NCBI GenBank assembly: GCA_026002855.1
Contig: BPGD01000001.1
Location: 3,046,001-3,110,000 of the forward strand
Source: Bryobacteraceae bacterium
Lineage (GTDB): Bacteria; Acidobacteriota; Terriglobia; Bryobacterales; Bryobacteraceae
DNA: 64,000 nucleotides
Reading direction: 5' to 3'
Of the stretch, positions 1-9,213 are shown piece by piece. The notes under the pieces are model-generated. The model made no database searches, was not told the DNA's origin, and saw only the letters and a program-made list of their open reading frames with translations. The position numbers were made by a program, and so were the translations under genes. The stretch's first letter is position 1; every line of letters starts with the position of its first letter.

Positions 1-270
1 AAGAAGGCGGCGCCATTCCTCATCCTGGGTCTCATCGAGCCGCCGGAAAATGGCGGTGCCCGCGTTGGCGACGACGACATCGAGCGGGGCGGCCCGCGCA
101 ATGGCGGCCTCGAGCGCCACAGGGTCGCGGACATCCACGGGCGGATCCCCCTCGATGTCGGCGATGTAGACCTCCGCGCCGCAGGCGCGCAGCGCGGCGG
201 CGGCCGCCGCTCCGATGCCCCGCGCCCCGCCCGTCACCAGCGCCCGCTGTCCGGACAGATCGATCCGCAT
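1..270 (-). CDS. SDR-family oxidoreductase, N-terminal part (runs off the window edge)
   Basis: Only the first 90 residues are in the window. They hold the classical short-chain dehydrogenase fold start: a glycine-rich NAD(P)-binding turn, VTGGARGIG at residues 12-20, an acidic residue after the second strand (IADIE), and the NAG motif at 69-71 that closes the cofactor site. The catalytic Ser/Tyr/Lys lie outside the window, so substrate cannot be guessed. A second in-frame ATG lies 9 bases upstream at 279. The gene is divergent from the membrane-protein gene at 327, with only about 55 bases between them, so the two promoters must sit close together or overlap. Family assignment is firm; the exact reaction is unknown. 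Confidence 0.85.
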   Translation of the reverse strand, partial: MRIDLSGQRALVTGGARGIGAAAAAALRACGAEVYIADIEGDPPVDVRDPVALEAAIARAAPLDVVVANAGTAIFRRLDETQDEEWRRLL

Positions 271-326
271 GTGCCGCATTCTACCGCCGGAGCGTTCTCG
301 CGGCTGTGGCACACTGGAAGGTTCGC

Positions 327-1037
327 ATGGGAAACGTCAAGATCGAACTGGCCAGCCAGCGGAAGATCCGGACGCGCAACAAGCTCTACTACCGGTTCAA
401 CCACTGGCCCATCTGGATCTTCGTCTTCTTCCTGATCCCCGGCCCGATGGTGTTCCGCCTGTTTGAGGAAGGTTTCGGCGGCAGCATGACCTGGTGGCTG
501 GCGGCGGTGCTCATTGGCACGGGCATCGCCGGCCTGCGGGGCAAACTTCCCGGCTGCGAGCCCGCGCCCTACATCATCCGCTTCACCGAGGACAAGCCCA
601 ACCCGCTCTATCGGCGCATCTGCTACACGTTCGCCTGGGGCGCGGCGGTCACGTACGCGCTGTTGAACCTGGTGGGCCTTGTGGCCGCCGTCGTCACCGG
701 CAAATGGATGCTCAAGCAGATCTACCACTACGGCTACTTCCCGGTGGTCATCCCGATCTGGATCCTCGGCCTGCTGGGCAAGCTGCCGCGCGTGAAGCCG
801 TCCACGGCGGGCGAGGGCGACGAGCGGCGCTATTTCTACGGCACCGTGTGGGCCGTCTGCATCGCGCAGCCGGTCCTGTGGATCCTGTGGAAGACACTGC
901 CGGTCAACCGCACGACGGACGTTGTGAAACTGGTGGTCTTCGTCGGCATCCTCGCCTTCGTCGGGTATCTGAGCTATCGCGGGCATCTGCCGCGCACGCG
1001 CAAGATCGTGCCGGGCGAGATCGCCGCGCTCGATTGA
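327..1037 (+). CDS. Six-helix integral membrane protein of unknown function
   Basis: A 236-residue protein with about six hydrophobic segments: WPIWIFVFFLIPGPMVF, MTWWLAAVLIGTGIAGL, FAWGAAVTYALLNLVGLV, FPVVIPIWILGLLG, VWAVCIAQPVLWILW and VVKLVVFVGILAFVGYL. A basic N-terminus (KIRTRNKLYYR) precedes helix 1. I do not recognise the family. The ATG at 327 was preferred to the in-frame ATG at 306 because GGAAGG lies 6 bases upstream of it. It ends 4 bases before the convergent pgm stop. Coding potential is clear, but no function can be assigned. Confidence 0.75.
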   Translation: MGNVKIELASQRKIRTRNKLYYRFNHWPIWIFVFFLIPGPMVFRLFEEGFGGSMTWWLAAVLIGTGIAGLRGKLPGCEPAPYIIRFTEDKPNPLYRRICYTFAWGAAVTYALLNLVGLVAAVVTGKWMLKQIYHYGYFPVVIPIWILGLLGKLPRVKPSTAGEGDERRYFYGTVWAVCIAQPVLWILWKTLPVNRTTDVVKLVVFVGILAFVGYLSYRGHLPRTRKIVPGEIAALD

Positions 1038-1041
1038 GCCA

Positions 1042-2679
1042 TCAGGCGAGCGCGCGCGCCACCAGCGCGCGGGCCTCCTCGACGAGACGCGCCAGGTGCT
1101 CCTCGCTGCGGAAGCTTTCGGCGTAGAGCTTGTAGATGTTTTCCGTCCCTGAGGGGCGCGCGGCGAACCAGCCGCCTTCGGTGACCACCTTGAGGCCCCC
1201 GATGGGGGCGCCATTGCCCGGCGCGGTGGTGAGCCGGGCGAGGATTGGATCGCCGGCCAGAACAGCGTCCGTCACCATGCCTGCCTCGAGCCTTGCCAGT
1301 TTCGATTTCTGTTCCGCCGTGGCCGGCGTGTCGATGCGCGTGTAGTACGAGCGGCCGAGCTGCTGCTCGATTTCGCGGTAGTGAAGGGCCGGGTCGCGGC
1401 CGCTCACCGCGGTGATCTCGCACGCGAGCAGTCCGAGCAGGATGCCGTCCTTGTCAGTGGTCCACACCGAGCCGTCGCGCCGCACGAAGCTGGCGCCGGC
1501 GCTCTCCTCGCCGCCGAAGCACAGCGAGCCATCAAACAGCCCCGGCGCGAACCACTTGAAGCCGACGGGAACTTCGCAGACCTCCCGGCCCACGCTTGCG
1601 GCCACCCGGTCGATGATGCCGCTCGACACGAGCGTCTTTCCGACCTTCGCCGCCGCCGGCCACGCTGGCCGGTGCGTGCACAGGTAGCGGATGGCGGCGC
1701 AGAGGTAGTGGTTCGGGTTCATCAGCCCGCCAGTTCGCGTCACGATGCCGTGGCGGTCGGCGTCGGGGTCGTTGCCGAAGGCAACGTCGAACTGGTCCTT
1801 CAGGCTCACCAGGCCCGCCATGGCGTAAGGGCTGGAGCAGTCCATGCGGATGCGGCCGTCGTGATCGACAGTCATGAAGGCGAAGGCCGGATCCACGCGC
1901 GGGTTGACCACCGTGAGGTTGAGCCGGTAATGTTCGGCGATGCGCGCCCAGTAGTGGACTGCCGCGCCGCCGAGCGGGTCCACGCCGATGCGGAGGCCGG
2001 AGGCGCGGATCGCTTCCATGTCGAGCGCCGTGCCGAGCTGCGCGATGTAGTCGCGCGCAAAGTCGGTTTCCCGCACCAGCCCCGTGCGCATCGCCTGTTC
2101 GTAGGGGAGACGGCGGACCTCGCGGTTGTCGCCGGCGAGCAGGTCGTTGGCGCGGCGTTCGATCCAGCCGGTAACATCGGAGCCCGCAGGCCCGCCATCC
2201 GGCGGGTTGTACTTGAAGCCGCCGTCGGCGGGCGGGTTGTGGCTGGGAGTGATGACGACGCCATCGCTGACGGCCCGCCCGGCGCGGTTGGCTTCGAGAA
2301 TCGCGTGCGAGATGACCGGCGTTGGCGTGAAACCTCCGCCGGCCGGAATGGCCACGTGCACGCCGTTGGCGGCGAACACCTCAATGGCGGTTCGCTCGGC
2401 AGGCGCCGACAGTGCGTGCGTGTCCCTGCCGAGAAAGAGCGGCCCCGTGTAGCCGCGTTCGTGGCGGTAGTCGCAGATGGCCTGCGCGATGGCCAGAATG
2501 TGCGCCTCGGTGAACGTCGCATCGAGCGAAGAACCGCGATGGCCGCTGGTGCCGAAGGCGACGCGCTGCTGCGCATCGGCCGGGTCAGGCCTGTTCTCGT
2601 AATACGCGCTCACCAGCCTGTCGGGATCGATGAGAATCTCGCGGGGCGCCGGTTTGCCCGCCAGCGGATGCAGTGCCAT
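1042..2679 (-). CDS. pgm: Phosphoglucomutase (alpha-D-glucose phosphate-specific)
   Basis: Interconverts glucose-1-phosphate and glucose-6-phosphate in the cytoplasm, linking glycolysis with glycogen and nucleotide-sugar synthesis. The 545-residue length fits the bacterial Pgm class. Visible motifs are GTSGHRG near residues 43-49, the phosphoserine loop VITPSHNPP near 147, the Mg-binding loop DPDADRHG near 306, and the C-terminal phosphate-binding [10 protein letters not shown]. The start at [10 protein letters not shown] was chosen because it matches the usual N-terminus (MAIHNRAGQP in E. coli); an in-frame ATG 12 bases upstream is possible. Transcribed alone, divergent from the gene at 2764. 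Confidence 0.95.
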   Translation of the reverse strand: MALHPLAGKPAPREILIDPDRLVSAYYENRPDPADAQQRVAFGTSGHRGSSLDATFTEAHILAIAQAICDYRHERGYTGPLFLGRDTHALSAPAERTAIEVFAANGVHVAIPAGGGFTPTPVISHAILEANRAGRAVSDGVVITPSHNPPADGGFKYNPPDGGPAGSDVTGWIERRANDLLAGDNREVRRLPYEQAMRTGLVRETDFARDYIAQLGTALDMEAIRASGLRIGVDPLGGAAVHYWARIAEHYRLNLTVVNPRVDPAFAFMTVDHDGRIRMDCSSPYAMAGLVSLKDQFDVAFGNDPDADRHGIVTRTGGLMNPNHYLCAAIRYLCTHRPAWPAAAKVGKTLVSSGIIDRVAASVGREVCEVPVGFKWFAPGLFDGSLCFGGEESAGASFVRRDGSVWTTDKDGILLGLLACEITAVSGRDPALHYREIEQQLGRSYYTRIDTPATAEQKSKLARLEAGMVTDAVLAGDPILARLTTAPGNGAPIGGLKVVTEGGWFAARPSGTENIYKLYAESFRSEEHLARLVEEARALVARALA

Positions 2680-2763
2680 ACCAGACAGCATATCCGCGCC
2701 CTTGACTCACGCGCGGCGCTGAAATAGAAACGGGACGTGAACATCTGAATCGAGGAGCAGCCC

Positions 2764-3657
2764 ATGACCGCATCACGACGCGAGTTTCTTCTCAGCGCGG
2801 CCGCCGCGCCCGCAGCCGCGGCACAGCCCGCGCCGCTGCCCAGAGTGAATTTCGGGGGCCGGCACGAGATTACGCGTCTCGTGCTCGGCACGAACCCGAT
2901 GATGGGCTACTCCCACTTCAACCGCATTCTCGACCAGTGCATGCGCGAGTGGATGACGCCTGAGCGGAGAATCGCGACGGTGCTTGCCGCCGAGCGCGCC
3001 GGCATTACCGCCTGGCAGATTCACTATCAGAAAGAGACCATGGACACGCTCCGGGCGGTGCGCGAGCGCGGCTCGAAAGTCCGTGTTTTTCTGCTGAGCG
3101 ACTTCGAATTGCAAAACGATTTCTCGATGATTCCTGAAGTGGCAAAGCTCGGATTTCTTGGCATGGCCCACCACGGCAACCGCACTGACACCGCCTTCCG
3201 CGAGGGAAAAATGGACCGGGTGTATGAGTTCGTCCAGCGCGTGCGCGACACCGGCGTGATGGCGGGCGTCTCCACGCACAATCCGGCGGTGGTGGAGTGG
3301 ATCGAGGAAAAAGGCTGGCCGGTCGACTATTACATGACGTGTTTCTACCATGTGACGCGCACGCCGGAGCAGGTCCAGGCGCTGCTGAACGGCGAGCGGC
3401 CCCTCGGCGAGCCGTTCCTCGAAAAGGACCCGGAGCGGATGACGCGCGTCATCCGTCAGACGCGCCGGCCCTGCCTCGCCTTCAAGATCCTCGGCGCCGG
3501 ACGCGCCGGCGGAAGCCGGGAACAGGTGGAGGCCGCGTTCCGCTTTGCCTTCGCCAACATCAAGCCCGGCGATGCGGTGATCGTCGGCATGTGGCCGAAG
3601 TTCAAGGACGAGATCGCCGAAAACTGCGACATCGTCCGCCGCCTGCATGCCACCTAG
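2764..3657 (+). CDS. Tat-exported aldo/keto-reductase-like protein
   Basis: A 297-residue protein that opens with a twin-arginine leader (SRREFLLS followed by an Ala-rich stretch to about residue 20), so it is probably exported folded. The body begins with GGRHEITRLVLGTNPMMGYSHF, which resembles the first strand of aldo/keto reductases, and carries alternating alpha/beta segments (RVFLLSDFEL, AGVSTHNPAVVEWI, CLAFKILGAGRAGGSREQ, AVIVGMWPKFKDEI). I could not place the Asp-Tyr-Lys-His tetrad of true aldo/keto reductases, so catalytic activity is unproven. GAGGAGC precedes the ATG. Similar proteins are frequent in Acidobacteriota and Planctomycetota; that is general knowledge, not something checked here. 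Confidence 0.75.
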   Translation: MTASRREFLLSAAAAPAAAAQPAPLPRVNFGGRHEITRLVLGTNPMMGYSHFNRILDQCMREWMTPERRIATVLAAERAGITAWQIHYQKETMDTLRAVRERGSKVRVFLLSDFELQNDFSMIPEVAKLGFLGMAHHGNRTDTAFREGKMDRVYEFVQRVRDTGVMAGVSTHNPAVVEWIEEKGWPVDYYMTCFYHVTRTPEQVQALLNGERPLGEPFLEKDPERMTRVIRQTRRPCLAFKILGAGRAGGSREQVEAAFRFAFANIKPGDAVIVGMWPKFKDEIAENCDIVRRLHAT

Positions 3658-3689
3658 CGGTGCGTGCGGCCAGTTGTCAGAATAGGGCC

Positions 3690-4913
3690 ATGTGGCGAAA
3701 TGCAGTGATATTGCTGTTTGCTCCTCTTCTGGCAGCCTGTCTGACGGCGCTGCCCGGTCTTGCCGCCGACTGGCGGACTGCGGCCGAAGAGCGCATCGAA
3801 CGCATCCGCAAGGCCGAGCTCACCGTGCAGGTGACAGACCGCGAGGGCCGGCCGGCGGCGGGCGTGCCGGTTGAGATCCGCCTGACGCGCCACGCCTTCG
3901 GCTGGGGCTCCGCCGTGGCCGCGCGCCTGCTGCTGGCCGAGGGCCCCGATGCGGAGCGCTACCGCCGGGCCATCCTCGACAACTTCAACATGGCCGTGCT
4001 CGAAAACGACCTGAAGTGGCCGCAGTGGGAACGCGACCGTCAGCCGGCGCTGGCGGCGCTCCGGTGGCTGCACGAAAACGGCATCACCCGGGTGCGCGGC
4101 CACACGCTCGTCTGGCCCGGCTGGCGGTGGCTGCCGCCGGACCTGAAAGGGCTTGCCGGCGATCCGGCGACCCTGCGTCGGCGCGTGCTTGAGCACATCC
4201 GCGACGAGGTCTCCGCCACGCGCGGGCTGCTCGTGGCCTGGGACGTCGTGAACGAGCCCTACACGAACCACGACCTGATGGACATCCTGGGGCGCGACGA
4301 GATGGTGGAATGGTACCGGGCGGCGAAGGAATTTGACCCGAAACCGGTCCTCTTTCTGAACGATTTCAACATCATCGAGGAAGGAGGACGCGACGAAAAG
4401 CACCGCCAGCATTTCTACGAGACCATCCGCTTCCTGCTCGACCGCGGCGCGCCGCTAGGCGGCATCGGCATCCAGGGACATTTTCGCGAGCCCACGCCGC
4501 CGGAGAAGATCCTGCAAATTCTCGACATGTTTTCGGAATTCAACCTGCCAATTCAGATTACGGAATTCGACTTCGAGACGAAAGACGAGCAGTTGCAGGC
4601 CGAATTTACCCGGGATTTCCTCACCCTCTGCTTCAGCCATCCGCGCATGGATGCTTTTCTGATGTGGGGATTCTGGGAGGGCCGCCACTGGCGCCCCGGC
4701 GCGGCGATGCTGCGGAAAGACTGGTCCGAAAAGCCCGCCTGGCGTGTCTGGCGGGAGCTGGTTCATGGCCGATGGAAGACGGAGGCCACAGGCGCCACCG
4801 GCGCGGACGGCACTTATCGGTTGCGCGCGTTCCGCGGCGATTACGAGATTCGCGCCGGCAACAGAACGGTGCAGGGCTCCTGCCCCGGCATCGTGCGCAT
4901 CCGGCTCGACTGA
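3690..4913 (+). CDS. Secreted GH10 endo-1,4-beta-xylanase
   Basis: A 407-residue protein with a signal peptide (hydrophobic ILLFAPLLAACLTALPGLAA). A short beta-rich N-terminal module (TVQVTDREGRPAAGVPVEI) is followed by the GH10 barrel. Diagnostic GH10 segments are FNMAVLENDLKWPQWE, TRVRGHTLVWPGW, the acid/base Glu in WDVVNEPYT and the nucleophile Glu in QITEFDFE. A small beta module (GADGTYRLRAFRGDYEI) closes the protein. GH10 enzymes hydrolyse xylan backbones outside the cell. The ATG at 3690 was taken because it begins the signal peptide; the frame is open further upstream, over the preceding gene. Confidence 0.9.
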   Translation: MWRNAVILLFAPLLAACLTALPGLAADWRTAAEERIERIRKAELTVQVTDREGRPAAGVPVEIRLTRHAFGWGSAVAARLLLAEGPDAERYRRAILDNFNMAVLENDLKWPQWERDRQPALAALRWLHENGITRVRGHTLVWPGWRWLPPDLKGLAGDPATLRRRVLEHIRDEVSATRGLLVAWDVVNEPYTNHDLMDILGRDEMVEWYRAAKEFDPKPVLFLNDFNIIEEGGRDEKHRQHFYETIRFLLDRGAPLGGIGIQGHFREPTPPEKILQILDMFSEFNLPIQITEFDFETKDEQLQAEFTRDFLTLCFSHPRMDAFLMWGFWEGRHWRPGAAMLRKDWSEKPAWRVWRELVHGRWKTEATGATGADGTYRLRAFRGDYEIRAGNRTVQGSCPGIVRIRLD

Positions 4914-4971
4914 CGCAGGCGGCTTGAAGGATGCGGGCGCGATTCGATATCCTCAAAGTTCCCGCCGCCCA

Positions 4972-5979
4972 ATGGATGTTTTCTCATTGACCCGCGAGCT
5001 GGTGGACATTGAGTCTGTCACCGGCAACGAGGAACAGATCGGCGACTATCTCCACGCCCTTCTGGGCGCGCTGGCGGAGCGCTTTGGTGGCAGTGTGGAA
5101 AAGATCGAGGTGGAGCCGCGGCGGAACAACATTCTGGCATGTTTCGGCCAGCCGGTGGTGACGCTGTCCACCCACCTCGACACGGTTCCTCCGTTCATGC
5201 CGTCGCAGGAGGATGAGGAGTTCATCTGGGGCCGCGGGGCCTGCGACGTCAAGGGCATCATCGCCGCCATGATCTGCGCCGCCGAGAGGCTGCTGAATGC
5301 AGGCGTGCGAAATTTCGGCCTGCTGTTCGTGGTCGGAGAAGAGAAGAACAGCGCCGGCGCCTTCCACGCGGCCCGCCACCCGCGCGGCAGCCGCTTCCTG
5401 ATCAATGGCGAACCAACGGAAAACCGCCTGGCGGTGGCAAGCAAGGGCGCCTTGCGCTACGAGATCCGCGCCACCGGCCGGATGGCGCATTCCGCCTACC
5501 CCGAGCTCGGCGAATCGGCGATCGACAAGCTTCTCGATGCCCTCGCCCGCATCCGCGCCATGGCGCTTCCCGAGGATCCGTTGCTGGGCCGGACGACGCT
5601 CAACATCGGCCAGATCTCCGGCGGCCGGGCTCCGAACGTGATCCCTGATTCGGCTGAGGCGGCCCTGATGTTCCGTCTGGTGGGCGACCCCGCGCCGCTG
5701 CGCGATGCGGTGGCGCGCGCGGTGGAGGGGCTGGCCGAAGCCCGCGAGATCCTGTGCATCCCCGCGCTGAAACTGGGCGCGATGGATGGCTTTGAAACCA
5801 CGGTGGTGGCCTTCACCACCGACATTCCGGCGTTCGGCGGCGCATGGGGCGAGCCGTACCTGATCGGTCCCGGCTCGATTCACGTTGCTCATACCAGCGA
5901 GGAACGCGTTCCCAAGACGCAACTGGCCGAGGCAATCACCATTTACGAAACGCTGGTCAAGCGCCTGCTGACCGCCTGA
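4972..5979 (+). CDS. dapE: M20 metallopeptidase, probable succinyl-diaminopimelate desuccinylase
   Basis: A 335-residue di-zinc hydrolase with the M20 set: metal-binding LSTHLDTVPPF, GRGACDVKG (bridging Asp), the catalytic-base pair in VVGEEKNSAG, INGEPTENRL, and a late metal His in IHVAHTSEER. The dimerisation insertion SKGALRYEIRATGRMAHSAYP is present. The sequence alone fits several M20 deacylases (DapE, ArgE, LysK). The assignment to DapE rests on position: it leads a run of asd, lysC, dapB, dapA and dapD, and DapD makes the succinylated intermediate that DapE acts on. It is about 40 residues shorter than typical DapE. Two ATGs overlap at 4972 and 4976; only 4972 is in frame. Confidence 0.8.
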   Translation: MDVFSLTRELVDIESVTGNEEQIGDYLHALLGALAERFGGSVEKIEVEPRRNNILACFGQPVVTLSTHLDTVPPFMPSQEDEEFIWGRGACDVKGIIAAMICAAERLLNAGVRNFGLLFVVGEEKNSAGAFHAARHPRGSRFLINGEPTENRLAVASKGALRYEIRATGRMAHSAYPELGESAIDKLLDALARIRAMALPEDPLLGRTTLNIGQISGGRAPNVIPDSAEAALMFRLVGDPAPLRDAVARAVEGLAEAREILCIPALKLGAMDGFETTVVAFTTDIPAFGGAWGEPYLIGPGSIHVAHTSEERVPKTQLAEAITIYETLVKRLLTA

Positions 5980-6064
5980 AGCCGGACGACTCTCCCTCCG
6001 GCGCGGCGGCGAACCTTCAGGGGCCTCGTCCAGCCGGCCGGAGCCGAACAGAAGTGAGGCAGAT

Positions 6065-7111
6065 ATGAGGAAAATCGAAGTCGGCGTCCTGGGCGCCACC
6101 GGAATGGTGGGCCAGAATTTCATCCAGTTTTTGCAGGGACACCCGTGGTTCGAGCTGACCTGGGTGGGCGCAAGCGACCGCTCGGCCGGCAAGCCCTACG
6201 CCGAGGCCACCGCCTGGCGTCTGGACGGCTCGATGCCGGAAAACGTGGCGAAGCTTACCGTGCAGGAGTGCAAGCCGGAAGCAAAAGCGCCCAAACTTGT
6301 TTTTTCGGCGATGGACGCAAGTGTCGCCACCGAGATTGAGCGCGCCTTCGCCGAGGCGGGCCACTACGTCGTGTCCAACTCGCGCAACCATCGCATGGAG
6401 CCGGACGTCCCGCTCCTTGTGCCGGAGATCAACCCGGAACACCTCGGCCTTTTGGCGCACCAGCACCGGCGCGGCTGGAAAGGCGCCATTGTCACCAACC
6501 CGAACTGCTCCACGGTGGCGCTCACCATGGGGCTGGCGCCGCTGAAACCCTTCGGCATCGAAACGGTCTTCTGCACCACCATGCAGGCGGTTTCCGGCGC
6601 GGGCTATCCGGGCGTGGCCTCGTTTGATATCGTCGGCAATGTGATTCCCTTTATCGGCGGCGAAGAGGCGAAAATGGAAACCGAAACGCTGAAAATTCTC
6701 GGCGAATTCGCCGGCGACCACGTGGAATTCCTGCCGGCCAGAGTGAGCGCCCACTGCAACCGCGTTCCGGTGCTGGACGGCCACACCGTCGCCGTCAGCG
6801 TGGCGCTCCGGGAAAAGCCGCATCTCAGGGATCTGGTTGAAGCCTATGAGAACTTCACCGCGCTGCCGCAGAAGCTGAAATTGCCAAGCGCGCCGCCGAA
6901 GCCGGTGCTGTACCTCCACGAAGAGAACCGCCCGCAGCCGCGGCGGGACGCCGGGCGCGGCAACGGGATGACGGTGACGGTGGGCCGGCTGCGGACCTGC
7001 CCGGTGCTCGATTTCAAGTTCGTGTGCCTGGCTCACAACACCATCCGCGGCGCGGCCGGCGCGGCCGTCCTCAATGCGGAACTGATGCATGCGCAGGGCC
7101 TGCTGAAGTAG
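6065..7111 (+). CDS. asd: Aspartate-semialdehyde dehydrogenase
   Basis: Reduces aspartyl-4-phosphate to aspartate semialdehyde with NADPH, the second step toward lysine, threonine and methionine. The 348-residue protein starts with the nucleotide loop GVLGATGMVGQNF and has the catalytic Cys in TNPNCSTVAL near residue 148. The substrate-binding segment QAVSGAGYPGV and VSAHCNRVPV follow. The overall pattern is closer to the archaeal/fungal-type Asd than to the E. coli type. It lies 85 bases after the dapE-like gene and 9 bases before lysC, so it is almost certainly co-transcribed with lysC. Confidence 0.93.
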   Translation: MRKIEVGVLGATGMVGQNFIQFLQGHPWFELTWVGASDRSAGKPYAEATAWRLDGSMPENVAKLTVQECKPEAKAPKLVFSAMDASVATEIERAFAEAGHYVVSNSRNHRMEPDVPLLVPEINPEHLGLLAHQHRRGWKGAIVTNPNCSTVALTMGLAPLKPFGIETVFCTTMQAVSGAGYPGVASFDIVGNVIPFIGGEEAKMETETLKILGEFAGDHVEFLPARVSAHCNRVPVLDGHTVAVSVALREKPHLRDLVEAYENFTALPQKLKLPSAPPKPVLYLHEENRPQPRRDAGRGNGMTVTVGRLRTCPVLDFKFVCLAHNTIRGAAGAAVLNAELMHAQGLLK

Positions 7112-7120
7112 CGTGCAGCC

Positions 7121-8491
7121 ATGATCGTCATGAAATTCGGCGGCACCTCGGTGGAGAGTGCCGCCGCCATCGAACGCGTGGCCGGCATCGTGCGGTCGCG
7201 CCTGGATCGGCATCCCCTGGTGGTCGTTTCCGCCATGGGCAAGACCACCAACCGCCTGCTGGCCGCGGCGGACAAGGCGGCCGCCGGCAATCTGGCAGAC
7301 GCGCTGCGCGACGCCGAGGAACTGCTCGCCTGGCACCGCCGCGAGGCCGGCGCGCTGGTGGCCGCCCCAGACCGCCCGAGGATGGAAGCGCTGCTCGATG
7401 AGCACTTCGCCGGTCTGGAAGCAACGCTTCAGCGCATCGCGGAAGCCGGCCAGGTGACGCCCGCGCTCTGGGACGAGAGCGCCAGCTACGGCGAGCGCCT
7501 CTCTTCGGCGCTGATTGCGCTCATCCTTCCGGCCCTCGGCATCCCTGCGGTCCACGTGGATGCGCGCGAGGTGCTGGTCACCGACAGCCGGCACACGCAG
7601 GCGCTGCCGCTTTACAGCCGCACGTATGCGCGGCTGAAGGAAAAGGTGGCGCCCCTGCTGGCGCAGCGCGTGGCGGTGATGGGCGGCTTCATCGGCGCTT
7701 CCGCCACCGGCCAGACCACGACGCTCGGCCGCGGCGGCAGCGATTTTTCCGCCGCCATCGCCGGAGCGGGGATCGGCGCGGAAGAGATTCAGATCTGGAC
7801 GGACGTCGACGGGATGCTCACCTGCGATCCGCGCGTGTTGCCCGGCGGCCGGCTGGTCAGGAGGATCTCATTTGCCGAAGCGGCCGAGCTGGCCTATTTC
7901 GGGGCGAAGGTGCTGCACCCGGCCACCGTGCAGCCGGCCATCGAGAAAAACATCCCGGTGCGCATTCTCAACTCACGCCGTCCGGAGGTCGGCGGCACGC
8001 TGATCGTGGCCGACACCGTCCGGTGCCGCAACCCGATCAAGTCCATCGCCTGCAAGCGCGGCATCACCGTCGTTGAAATCCGCAGCCTGCGCATGCTGAT
8101 GGCGCACGGTTTCCTGCGCCGGATCTTCGAGGTGTTCGACCGCTACCAGACGCCGGTGGATCTGGTCACCACGAGCGAGGTCTGTGTCGCCGTCACCATC
8201 GACCAGCCGCGCCATATCGGCGAAATCGAACGCGAGCTGTCGCGAATCTCCGATGTCTGCGTGATCCCCGACCAGTCCATCGTCTGTCTGGTGGGCGATG
8301 CGCTGCGGGAGACGCCCGGAATCGGGGCGCGGATTTTCACCGCGCTGCGGCAGATCAACGTACGAATGATCAGCCAGGGGGCGAGTTTTAATAACGTCAG
8401 CCTGGTGGTGCGGGACGAAGATCTTGTGCCTGCCGTGGCCGCCCTGCACGAAGAATTTTTCCGTGATGTGGATCCGGAGGTGTTCGAGTGA
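7121..8491 (+). CDS. lysC: Aspartate kinase
   Basis: Phosphorylates aspartate, the committed step of the aspartate pathway. The 456-residue monofunctional enzyme has the N-terminal amino-acid-kinase signature MKFGGTSVESA, the ATP-site region TTTLGRGGSDFSAA and the WTDVDGMLTCDPR motif. Two ACT-like regulatory segments follow (ITVVEIRSLRMLMAHGFL and SIVCLVGDALRE onward), implying allosteric feedback, probably by lysine and/or threonine. Its TGA overlaps the GTG start of dapB, indicating translational coupling. Confidence 0.95.
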   Translation: MIVMKFGGTSVESAAAIERVAGIVRSRLDRHPLVVVSAMGKTTNRLLAAADKAAAGNLADALRDAEELLAWHRREAGALVAAPDRPRMEALLDEHFAGLEATLQRIAEAGQVTPALWDESASYGERLSSALIALILPALGIPAVHVDAREVLVTDSRHTQALPLYSRTYARLKEKVAPLLAQRVAVMGGFIGASATGQTTTLGRGGSDFSAAIAGAGIGAEEIQIWTDVDGMLTCDPRVLPGGRLVRRISFAEAAELAYFGAKVLHPATVQPAIEKNIPVRILNSRRPEVGGTLIVADTVRCRNPIKSIACKRGITVVEIRSLRMLMAHGFLRRIFEVFDRYQTPVDLVTTSEVCVAVTIDQPRHIGEIERELSRISDVCVIPDQSIVCLVGDALRETPGIGARIFTALRQINVRMISQGASFNNVSLVVRDEDLVPAVAALHEEFFRDVDPEVFE

Positions 8492-9213
8492 AGCTCGCCA
8501 TTGTCGGATACGGAAAAATGGGGCGGCTGATCGAGCAGCTTGCCCCGCACTACGGGTTCGAACCGGCGCTGATCCTGGATGTACACAACAATGCCGGCGG
8601 AGCGGGCCTCACCGCGGAGAACTTCCGCGGCATGGCTGCCGCCATCGAGTTCACGGGACCCGAGTCCGCCCCGGAAAACCTGCTCCGGCTGGCGGCGCTT
8701 CGCGTGCCGACGGTGTGCGGGGCGACCGGATGGTATGCGCGCCTCGGCGAGGTGATGGCAGCCTTTCAAAACAGCGGCACTGGCCTGATTTATGGTCCGA
8801 ATTTTTCCATCGGCGTGAACATTTTTGAGCGCATCGTCACGGAAGCGGCCCGGCTTTTCAGCGCGCAGCCGGACTATGAAGCCTGGGCCTGGGAGATCCA
8901 CCACAGCGCGAAAAGGGACGCTCCTTCCGGCACGCTGCTGAAGCTGGTGGATGCCATGCGGCGGGCCGGCTACAGGGCGCGCATCGACACGGCGAGCAAC
9001 CGCGCGGGTTCGATCCCGGGGACGCACGAGATCGGCTTCGACTCCGCGGACGACACGGTGACGTTGCGTCACACCGCGCGCAGCCGCGAAGGATTCGCGC
9101 GCGGGGCCCTGTGGGCGGCGCGCCGTCTGGCCGGAGGCCTCAGGGGCTGCCACGAATTCAGCGAGGTGCTGTTCGGTGGGGCCGTCCGGGAAGACAATGA
9201 ACAGGAGGCGTGA
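8488..9213 (+). CDS. dapB: 4-hydroxy-tetrahydrodipicolinate reductase
   Basis: Reduces the DapA product to tetrahydrodipicolinate. The 241-residue protein has the dinucleotide loop AIVGYGKMGRLI at its N-terminus and the DapB active-site motif EIHHSAKRDAPSGT. It is slightly short for the family (usually about 250-270). Translation starts at GTG 8488 inside the lysC stop (GTGA overlap). A second family-typical segment, GTHEIGFDSADDTV, supports the call. The stop is immediately followed by dapA. Confidence 0.93.
   Translation: MKLAIVGYGKMGRLIEQLAPHYGFEPALILDVHNNAGGAGLTAENFRGMAAAIEFTGPESAPENLLRLAALRVPTVCGATGWYARLGEVMAAFQNSGTGLIYGPNFSIGVNIFERIVTEAARLFSAQPDYEAWAWEIHHSAKRDAPSGTLLKLVDAMRRAGYRARIDTASNRAGSIPGTHEIGFDSADDTVTLRHTARSREGFARGALWAARRLAGGLRGCHEFSEVLFGGAVREDNEQEA

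Noticed and set aside
6017-7594. 525-codon minus-strand frame over asd and lysC
   Set aside because: Antisense shadow; composition rich in Arg/His/Gly with no motif, while both plus-strand genes are conserved.
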